Source: Drosophila miranda
Lineage: Eukaryota; Arthropoda; Insecta; Diptera; Drosophilidae
DNA length: 64,000 bases
Reading direction: 5' to 3'
Assembly: GCF_003369915.1 (NCBI RefSeq)
Contig: NC_046677.1
Location: 32,475,842-32,539,841, forward strand
Shown piece by piece: positions 25,054 through 34,545 of the stretch. A model generated the notes under the pieces. It was not told the origin of the DNA. It did not search any database and saw only the letters and a program-made list of their open reading frames with translations. The position numbers were made by a program, and so were the translations under genes. Each line of letters opens with the position of its first letter. Within the stretch, counting starts at the first letter, position 1.

Positions 25054-25314
25054 GTCGCGTTTGTGTGTGGGATTGTTTCTGGCTGTTGGTTCACTTGTGT
25101 CGGCTTCCATGGCATGCCGCGCCTGGGCGTTGGCTTGATCGCTCTCCTCCGCCTTCTCCCTCACTTGTTTTGACGTGAGAGAGTGGCGTCGTTTCGGCGT
25201 TCCCTTTTGGGTTTGGCGCCTTTTTGTGGGGATTTGCGGTGGTTTGTGTTGGTGTTTGTTGGCGTCAGCGGTGCGCGCTGGCGTTTTCGTAGGGCATTCC
25301 ACCACACGATGCAC
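25054..25314 (-). pseudogene. gag-like coding remnant of TAS unit (repeats at 27,807 and 30,560)
   Basis: A minus-strand open frame begins MHRVVECPTKTPARTADANK, is rich in Lys/Arg/Gln/Thr, and ends in a CVKCGG half-knuckle. The basic, low-complexity composition and the knuckle suggest a piece of Gag. It has no complete domain and no start or stop in a normal context. Confidence 0.45.
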
Positions 25315-26741
25315 GGCACCAAAATCCAGCTAACGAAAGTAAGATATACCCAGCAGCAAAGACAACACATAATCCCGCATCAGAAGACACCAAATCTGCA
25401 ACCATATCAAACTACACAAACGGAAAGCCAATCCCTCCCAACACTCTAGTGCGTTCCTCCTCTTGGAGACGCAAAACAAAAGTCGGACGCAGTAGCCCAA
25501 AACCTCTCTAAAGAAAAACAAGAAAGGCAAAGAAACCTATCAGCAGATTCTGCGAAACAGTGATAAACATGCTATGGTCGCCAACAATCACACATCCTCG
25601 CCTATGTGGCCGGACCAGCAGCCACTCGGCCAACAACACATACCGTTGGCATCACACATTGATGCCAATGCCAACAACATTAACAACGCATCCCGGGTGG
25701 CCGCACCTGTGCCACTCGGTCCGATGAGCCAACTCCAAAAACACAGGCAGATGCAACTTGGGCGGCCGGACCAGAGCCGTCCGCCACCAATCATTCCACC
25801 ACACGATACGCCACCAAAATCCAGCTGATGGATTGTCTGCTTTGGCTTTGTTTGCTGCTTGCTTTTTATTGGTGGCCGCTGCATCTGGTGGTGATGGCGG
25901 CTACTACGTCTGGCCTGCTCCCTCTCTCCCTCCTCATCGTCACTCTCACGGACGATGAGGGCGTGGCGTCGCTGGTATTGGTGGCTGAACAACGGCGCGA
26001 ATCGGTCCCTCGCCCGAACTCATACCAGGTTTGGTATGAGCCGAGTTTGAGCTCTATCCGGCCGTGTTAGTATGTGTGTGTTGGCTGGCCGTGTGGATGC
26101 CGATTGCGGTAGCTCCGCTCCTCCCCGTTGCCCCCGCCACTCTCTCTTGAGTGGAAATGGCTGGAGAGAGTGGGAGCGCGGGAGGCGGGAAAAGTGGCCG
26201 TGAGAGCGGCGTCCTCTTGGCATTTCCTTTTGTGGTTGGCGCGGTTTTTAGGGAATTAGCGGTTGTTGCTGGTGCTGTTATTGGCGCTGTCGCTCTTGCT
26301 GCCGCTGCCGACGCAGCCATGGCCTCCATGTTCTCATGGAGCCTGCACCCTCCGGCATTGGCTGCCCATTTTTGAGCCGTCTCCTCCTGGTATTGGCGGA
26401 AGGAGAAGTGCTCGCTTTTTTTCGGGTTGTGTGTCGACGGCGCGAGCACAATAGGACTGATTGGCCACAGCAAGTGACCCTCAGCTAAGTTTATTTGTTT
26501 TCGCAATTTTACATTTAAACGCCTTTACAAATATTTTTAAAAGCTGTTCTTTTAACAGCGGAACCACTACTTAACATGGTTGGGAAATTTTACATAATGT
26601 TACAGGGAAATGGATAAGGCACTTTACATTACAAGAAATCAACATTTTCTGGCAACGCCGTGCGCTTGTTGTATATAGTTAAGGTAATACTAATCTTAAT
26701 ATTAGTTTGTGTTTTGTGTAGATTATTTACATTGTTGTTGG

Positions 26742-27199
26742 CTGATTTCCATATTGTGAGTTGAGAAGGGATTTCTTCGCCAGTTCTCACGTCTAGCCTG
26801 GAGTACTGTCATCTGGATGGCACTCAGACTTCTGTTGCTGCTTGGGTTGTGTTGTTCCATCATTGAGGCGTATCTTGGTCTGGCCAGCCTCCTGGGGATG
26901 TATGGTTGTGTTGCGATATCACAGGCAAGAAGATTTTAGTGCTGCATTAGTCGGGTGTAATAGTTATTGCAGTGTGCATTGCAGATTTCATTGATATTTG
27001 AAATGTTGAGATCCGCGTGCAGTGTTTTATTGCTCACGTACCAGGGTGCATTAGTAATTGCTCTGAGGGCTTTGTTTTGTAATGTTTGCATTTGTCCATT
27101 TGCATGTTTGCATGCCCAGACTGGCAAGGCATACTGCCATATTGGGGCAACCAGTTGCTTGCAGAGAAGGACTTTTAGATGCAGGGTAAAATAATACAT
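26742..27199 (-). pseudogene. ORF2 (reverse transcriptase) C-terminal remnant in TAS unit 1
   Basis: The minus-strand translation KVLLCKQLVAPIWQYALPVW, then NKALRAITNAPWYVSNK...NYYTRLMQH matches the region after the RT domain of family C. A shorter copy lies at 27,421-27,783 in the same unit; both recur in unit 2 (29,495-29,952 and 30,174-30,536). Unit 3 keeps only the first part before it is cut at 32,435. Confidence 0.85.
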
Positions 27200-30100
27200 C
27201 TTGCAAAAATTGTGGCGCCTACTATTTAACTACATATGTGTAGTAACAGACATGGCTGAAAAATGACAGGGTAACATTGGTTACAATAATGTCTGTTTAG
27301 AATTTTAACAGTGTTGTATATAGTTAAGGTAATACTAATCTTAATATTAATTTGTGTTTTGTGTAGATTATTTGCATTGTTTTAAATTACATGTGTATTT
27401 GATGTGTTAGTGTTATTGTGGCTGATTTCCATATTGTGAGTTGAGAAGGGATTTCTTCGCCAGTTCTCACGTCTAGCCTGGAGTACTGTCATCTGGATGG
27501 CACTCAGACTTCTGTTGCTGCTTGGGTTGTGTTGTTCCATCATTGAGGCGTATCTTGGTCTGGCCAGCCTCCTGGGGATGTATGGTTGTGTTGCGATATC
27601 ACAGGCAAGAAGATTTTAGTGCTGCATTAGTCGGGTGTAATAGTTATTGCAGTGTCCATTGCAGATTTCATTGATATTTGAAATGTTGAGATCCGCGTGC
27701 AGTGTTTTATTGCTCACGTACCAGGGTGCATTAGTAATTGCTCTGAGGGCTTTGTTTTGTAATGTTTGCATTTGTCCATTTGTCCACCGCACTTTACACA
27801 GACGAAGTCGCGTTTGTGTGTGGGATTGTTTCTGGCTGTTGGTTCACTTGTATCGGCTTCCATGGCATGCCGCGCCTGGGCGTTGGCTTGATCGCTCTCC
27901 TCCGCCTTCTCCCTCACTTGTTTTGACGTGAGAGAGTGGCGTCGTTTCGGCGTTCCCTTTTGGGTTTGGCGCCTTTTTGTGGGGATTTGCGGTGGTTTGT
28001 GTTGGTGTTTGTTGGCGTCAGCGGTGCGCGCTGGCGTTTTCGTAGGGCATTCCACCACACGATGCACGGCACCAAAATCCAGCTAACGAAAGTAAGATAT
28101 ACCCAGCAGCAAAGACAACACATAATCCCGCATCAGAAGACACCAAATCTGCAACCATATCAAACTACACAAACGGAAAGCCAATCCCTCCCAACACTCT
28201 AGTGCGTTCCTCCTCTTGGAGACGCAAAACAAAAGTCGGACGCAGTAGCCCAAAACCTCTCTAAAGAAAAACAAGAAAGGCAAAGAAACCTATCAGCAGA
28301 TTCTGCGAAACAGTGATAAACATGCTATGGTCGCCAACAATCATACATCCTCGCCTATGTGGCCGGACCAGCAGCCACTCGGCCAACAACACATACCGTT
28401 GGCATCACACATTGATGCCAATGCCAACAACATTAACAACGCATCCCGGGTGGCCGCACCTGTGCCACTCGGTCCGATGAGCCAACTCCAAAAACACAGG
28501 CAGATGCAACTTGGGCGGCCGGACCAGAGCCGTCCGCCACCAATCATTCCACCACACGATACGCCACCAAAATCCAGCTGATGGATTGTCTGCTTTGGCT
28601 TTGTTTGCTGCTTGCTTTTTATTGGTGGCCGCTGCATCTGGTGGTGATGGCGGCTACTACGTCTGGCCTGCTCCCTCTCTCCCTCCTCATCGTCACTCTC
28701 ACGGACGATGAGGGCGTGGCGTCGCTGGTATTGGTGGCTGAACAACGGCGCGAATCGGTCCCTCGCCCGAACTCATACCAGGTTTGGTATGAGCCGAGTT
28801 TGAGCTCTATCCGGCCGTGTTAGTATGTGTGTGTTGGCTGGCCGTGTGGATGCCGATTGCGGTAGCTCCGCTCCTCCCCGTTGCCCCCGCCACTCTCTCT
28901 TGAGTGGAAATGGCTGGAGAGAGTGGGAGCGCGGGAGGCGGGAAAAGTGGCCGTGAGAGCGGCGTCCTCTTGGCATTTCCTTTTGTGGTTGGCGCGGTTT
29001 TTAGGGAATTAGCGGTTGTTGCTGGTGCTGTTATTGGCGCTGTCGCTCTTGCTGCCGCTGCCGACGCAGCCATGGCCTCCATGTTCTCATGGAGCCTGCA
29101 CCCTCCGGCATTGGCTGCCCATTTTTGAGCCGTCTCCTCCTGGTATTGGCGGAAGGAGAAGTGCTCGCTTTTTTTCGGGTTGTGTGTCGACGGCGCGAGC
29201 ACAATAGGACTGATTGGCCACAGCAAGTGACCCTCAGCTAAGTTTATTTGTTTTCGCAATTTTACATTTAAACGCCTTTACAAATATTTTTAAAAGCTGT
29301 TCTTTTAACAGCGGAACCACTACTTAACATGGTTGGGAAATTTTACATAATGTTACAGGGAAATGGATAAGGCACTTTACATTACAAGAAATCAACATTT
29401 TCTGGCAACGCCGTGCGCTTGTTGTATATAGTTAAGGTAATACTAATCTTAATATTAGTTTGTGTTTTGTGTAGATTATTTACATTGTTGTTGGCTGATT
29501 TCCATATTGTGAGTTGAGAAGGGATTTCTTCGCCAGTTCTCACGTCTAGCCTGGAGTACTGTCATCTGGATGGCACTCAGACTTCTGTTGCTGCTTGGGT
29601 TGTGTTGTTCCATCATTGAGGCGTATCTTGGTCTGGCCAGCCTCCTGGGGATGTATGGTTGTGTTGCGATATCACAGGCAAGAAGATTTTAGTGCTGCAT
29701 TAGTCGGGTGTAATAGTTATTGCAGTGTGCATTGCAGATTTCATTGATATTTGAAATGTTGAGATCCGCGTGCAGTGTTTTATTGCTCACGTACCAGGGT
29801 GCATTAGTAATTGCTCTGAGGGCTTTGTTTTGTAATGTTTGCATTTGTCCATTTGCATGTTTGCATGCCCAGACTGGCAAGGCATACTGCCATATTGGGG
29901 CAACCAGTTGCTTGCAGAGAAGGACTTTTAGATGCAGGGTAAAATAATACATCTTGCAAAAATTGTGGCGCCTACTATTTAACTACATATGTGTAGTAAC
30001 AGACATGGCTGAAAAATGACAGGGTAACATTGGTTACAATAATGTCTGTTTAGAATTTTAACAGTGTTGTATATAGTTAAGGTAATACTAATCTTAATAT

Positions 30101-32728
30101 TAATTTGTGTTTTGTGTAGATTATTTGCATTGTTTTAAATTACATGTGTATTTGATGTGTTAGTGTTATTGTGGCTGATTTCCATATTGTGAGTTGAGAA
30201 GGGATTTCTTCGCCAGTTCTCACGTCTAGCCTGGAGTACTGTCATCTGGATGGCACTCAGACTTCTGTTGCTGCTTGGGTTGTGTTGTTCCATCATTGAG
30301 GCGTATCTTGGTCTGGCCAGCCTCCTGGGGATGTATGGTTGTGTTGCGATATCACAGGCAAGAAGATTTTAGTGCTGCATTAGTCGGGTGTAATAGTTAT
30401 TGCAGTGTCCATTGCAGATTTCATTGATATTTGAAATGTTGAGATCCGCGTGCAGTGTTTTATTGCTCACGTACCAGGGTGCATTAGTAATTGCTCTGAG
30501 GGCTTTGTTTTGTAATGTTTGCATTTGTCCATTTGTCCACCGCACTTTACACAGACGAAGTCGCGTTTGTGTGTGGGATTGTTTCTGGCTGTTGGTTCAC
30601 TTGTATCGGCTTCCATGGCATGCCGCGCCTGGGCGTTGGCTTGATCGCTCTCCTCCGCCTTCTCCCTCACTTGTTTTGACGTGAGAGAGTGGCGTCGTTT
30701 CGGCGTTCCCTTTTGGGTTTGGCGCCTTTTTGTGGGGATTTGCGGTGGTTTGTGTTGGTGTTTGTTGGCGTCAGCGGTGCGCGCTGGCGTTTTCGTAGGG
30801 CATTCCACCACACGATGCACGGCACCAAAATCCAGCTAACGAAAGTAAGATATACCCAGCAGCAAAGACAACACATAATCCCGCATCAGAAGACACCAAA
30901 TCTGCAACCATATCAAACTACACAAACGGAAAGCCAATCCCTCCCAACACTCTAGTGCGTTCCTCCTCTTGGAGACGCAAAACAAAAGTCGGACGCAGTA
31001 GCCCAAAACCTCTCTAAAGAAAAACAAGAAAGGCAAAGAAACCTATCAGCAGATTCTGCGAAACAGTGATAAACATGCTATGGTCGCCAACAATCATACA
31101 TCCTCGCCTATGTGGCCGGACCAGCAGCCACTCGGCCAACAACACATACCGTTGGCATCACACATTGATGCCAATGCCAACAACATTAACAACGCATCCC
31201 GGGTGGCCGCACCTGTGCCACTCGGTCCGATGAGCCAACTCCAAAAACACAGGCAGATGCAACTTGGGCGGCCGGACCAGAGCCGTCCGCCACCAATCAT
31301 TCCACCACACGATACGCCACCAAAATCCAGCTGATGGATTGTCTGCTTTGGCTTTGTTTGCTGCTTGCTTTTTATTGGTGGCCGCTGCATCTGGTGGTGA
31401 TGGCGGCTACTACGTCTGGCCTGCTCCCTCTCTCCCTCCTCATCGTCACTCTCACGGACGATGAGGGCGTGGCGTCGCTGGTATTTGTGGCTGAACAACG
31501 GCGCGAATCGGTCCCTCGCCCGAACTCATACCAGGTTTGGTATGAGCCGAGTTTGAGCTCGATCCGGCCGTGTTAGTATGTGTGTGTTGGCTGGCCGTGT
31601 GGATGCCGATTGCGGTAGCTCCGCTCCTCCCCGTTGCCCCCGACACTCTCTCTTGAGTGGAAATGGCTGGAGAGAGTGGGAGCGCGGGAGGCGGGAAAAG
31701 TGGCCGTGAGAGCGGCGTCCTCTTGGCATTTCCTTTTGTGGTTGGCGCGGTTTTTAGGGAATTAGCGGTTGTTGCTGGTGCTGTTATTGGCGCTGTCGCT
31801 CTTGCTGCCGCTGCCGACGCAGCCATGGCCTCCATGTTCTCATGGAGCCTGCACCCTCCGGCATTGGCTGCCCATTTTTGAGCCGTCTCCTCCTGGTATT
31901 GGCGGAAGGAGAAGTGCTCGCTTTTTTTCGGGTTGTGTGTCGACGGCGCGAGCACAATAGGACTGATTGGCCACAGCAAGTGACCCTCAGCTAAGTTTAT
32001 TTGTTTTCGCAATTTTACATTTAAACGCCTTTACAAATATTTTTAAAAGCTGTTCTTTTAACAGCGGAACCACTACTTAACATGGTTGGGAAATTTTACA
32101 TAATGTTACAGGGAAATGGATAAGGCACTTTACATTACAAGAAATCAACATTTTCTGGCAACGCCGTGCGCTTGTTGTATATAGTTAAGGTAATACTAAT
32201 CTTAATATTAGTTTGTGTTTTGTGTAGATTATTTACATTGTTGTTGGCTGATTTCCATATTGTGAGTTGAGAAGGGATTTCTTCGCCAGTTCTCACGTCT
32301 AGCCTGGAGTACTGTCATCTGGATGGCACTCAGACTTCTGTTGCTGCTTGGGTTGTGTTGTTCCATCATTGAGGCGTATCTTGGTCTGGCCAGCCTCCTG
32401 GGGATGTATGGTTGTGTTGCGATATCACAGGCAAGTTTTAATGGTTTGACTGGCTCAGGGCACTTTAGAGTGACCTGAAGCTTTATTTATTAATGTTCTT
32501 ATTACTATTGGCAACATATAACATTATTTATGGAAACATTTAACATTTTTTTAACATTTAGGTATTTTTTTTTACTTTACGGTAACATTGATAATAACAG
32601 ACAGAAAAATACTAGACAGTTATCAATTTGCTCTTGTAAACAAAAGGTAAGTTAAGATCGGCTTGTGTTTTCTTTTTTCTGGCTTAGGCATAAAAATTTT
32701 GTGACGCCGCTCCTGGACCCCTCATCCG

Positions 32729-32962
32729 GTGCGAAACGGAGGTATGGACGACAGGGAGACCTCCAAGCATCGGCAACGCAAGCGCGGCATCGCCTCGTCC
32801 CTCTTTTCCTGGCCGAATCCAACCGATGCAGCTCTAAGAAGAACGGCGGCGCATATGCTTCTTTCTGTGGATGATATGAAACTCCTGGCTGATTTTAATA
32901 TTGTTTTATTTTCAGGTTTATGTTTTGTAGGTTTGGTGATCAAGTGTCAGGAATCCAGTTAG
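32729..32962 (+). other. antisense open frame at the proximal end of the A1 3' UTR
   Basis: From the ATG at 32744 the + strand reads MDDRETSKHRQRKRGIASSL, then PNPTDAALRRTAAHMLLSVDD, and crosses the first acceptor-like site of the splice array. It is GC-richer than its surroundings. A2 and A3 have a different GC-rich segment (the 83-bp repeats) at the same place. No family is recognised. It could be the first exon of an antisense transcript, or chance. Confidence 0.25.
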
Positions 32963-34503
32963 GTAATTTGTGTTGTTATATTTATTGGATTTTTAACCTT
33001 TGTTTTGACTGATTTTAATTATTTTCTATTTACAGGTTCGATTGGTCCATTGGGAGGTTTGCGTTGAGTTTGGTAAGTAAGTCTATTTGTGCTTTTCCTT
33101 TGGTTAATTTTAGCTACATTTTATTTGCAGGCTAAATTAATTTATTTAGAGGTTTGCGTTGAATTTGGTAAGTCAGTTTATTTCTGTTTTGGCTGATTTT
33201 GATTGTATTTTATTTGCAGGTTTTGATTGGTTTGTTTGGAAGCTAGCGTGGTAAGTATTAATTTGTGTTTTGACTGATTTTAATTGTATTTTATTTGCAG
33301 GTTCAATTGGTTATATTTGGAGGTTTGCGTTGTATTTGGTAAGCGAGTCTATTTATGTTTTGGCTGATTTTGATTGTATTTTATTTGCAGGTTTTGATTG
33401 GTTTGTTTGGAAGCTAGCGTGGTAAGTAAATTAATTTGTGTTTTGACAGATTTTAATTGTATTTTATTTGCAGGTTCAATTGGTTTATTTGAAGGTGTGC
33501 GTTGAATTTGGTAAGCGAGTTTATTTCTGTTTTGGCTGATTTTGATTGTATTTTATTTGCAGGTTTTGATTGGTTTGTTTGGAAGCTAGCGTGGTAAGTA
33601 AATTAAATTGTGTTTTGACTGATTTTAATTGTATTTTATTTGCAGGTTCAATCGGTTTATTTGAAGGTGTGCGTTGAATTTGGTAAGCGAGTTTATTTCT
33701 GTTTTGGCTGATTTTGATTGTATTCCATTTGCAGGTTTTGATTGGTTTGTTTGGAAGCTAGCGTGGTAAGTAAATTAAATTGTGTTTTGACTGATTTTAA
33801 TTGTATTTTATTTGCAGGTTCAATTGGTTTATTTGAAGGTGTGCGTTGAATTTGGTAAGCGAGTTTATTTCTGTTTTGGCTGATTTTGATTGTATTCCAT
33901 TTGCAGGTTTTGATTGGTTTGTTTGGAAGCTAGCGTGGTAAGTAAATTAAATTGTGTTTTGACTGATTTTAATTGTATTTTATTTGCAGGTTCAATTGGT
34001 TTATTTGAAGGTGTGCGTTAATTTTGGTAAGCGAGTTTATTTCTGTTTTGGCTGATTTTGATTGTATTCCATTTGCAGGTTTTGATTGGTTTGTTTGGAA
34101 GCTAGCGTGGTAAGTAAATTAAATTGTGTTTTGACTGATTTTAATTGTATTTTATTTGCAGGTTCAATTGGTTTATTTGAAGGTGTGCGTTAATTTTGGT
34201 AAGCGAGTTTATTTCTGTTTTGGCTGATTTTGATTGTATTCCATTTGCAGGTTTTGATTGGTTTGTTTGGAAGCTAGCGTGGTAAGTAAATTAATTTGTG
34301 TTTTGACAGATTTTAATTGTATTTTATTTGCAGGTTCAATTGGTTTATTTGGAGGTGTGCGTTGAATTTGGTGAGCGAGTTTATTTCTGTTTTGGCTGAT
34401 TTTGATTGTATTTTATTTGCAGGTTTTGATTGGTTTGCTTGGAGGTGATTTGGTGAGCGGTTTAAGTTATGTTTTGGCTGCTTTTAATTAGTTTTAATTG
34501 TAG
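32890..34503 (+). repeat. 172-bp tandem array of splice-site pairs in A1 3' UTR (antisense strand)
   Basis: On the + strand, acceptor-like TTTATTTGCAG|G and donor-like G|GTAAGT or G|GTAAGC alternate. Short blocks (31 nt, ending AAGCTAGCGTG) start at 33220, 33391, 33563, 33735, 33907, 34079, 34251 and 34423. Longer blocks (37-38 nt, ending AATTTTG or GAATTTG) start at 33036, 33131, 33301, 33474, 33646, 33818, 33990, 34162 and 34334. The intervals between blocks are mostly 50-52 nt and contain CTGATTTT, a fair branch-point match. Related, less regular blocks lie at 32916-32962. On the retrotransposon sense strand these signals do not exist (they read CT-AC). Sequence pattern seen directly; splicing is inferred. 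Confidence 0.85.
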
Positions 34504-34545
34504 GTTTATACTTTCTGGATTTTTGCTCTACCATTGGATCAAGTC

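Larger units (their letters stand above)
25031..32435. repeat. 2,753-bp tandem repeat, 2.7 copies (TAS-like complex satellite)
   Basis: Units are 25031-27783, 27784-30536 and 30537-32435 (the last incomplete). They begin at CCACCGCACTTTACACAGAC and differ by only a few substitutions, for example near 25,091, 25,585, 31,484 and 31,561. Each unit is a mosaic: gag-like basic/Gln-rich coding remnants on the minus strand, a 3' UTR-like AT-rich part, an ORF2 C-terminal fragment, another 3' UTR-like part, then a second copy of the ORF2 fragment. The near-identity of units indicates recent unequal exchange or conversion. Open frames inside the unit repeat in every copy but carry no intact gene. Confidence 0.92.

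Noticed and set aside
25183..32012. Many open frames of 60-190 codons on both strands repeating every 2,753 bp, which look like a conserved gene family
   Set aside because: They repeat because the whole TAS unit repeats. They overlap each other on both strands, have repetitive basic or Ala/Pro-rich composition, and only the ORF2 and zinc-knuckle remnants match a known protein.
33220..34503. CRISPR-like regular spacing in the 172-bp array
   Set aside because: The whole unit is repeated, including the would-be spacers, and the setting is eukaryotic. It is a tandem repeat with splice signals, not a CRISPR array.
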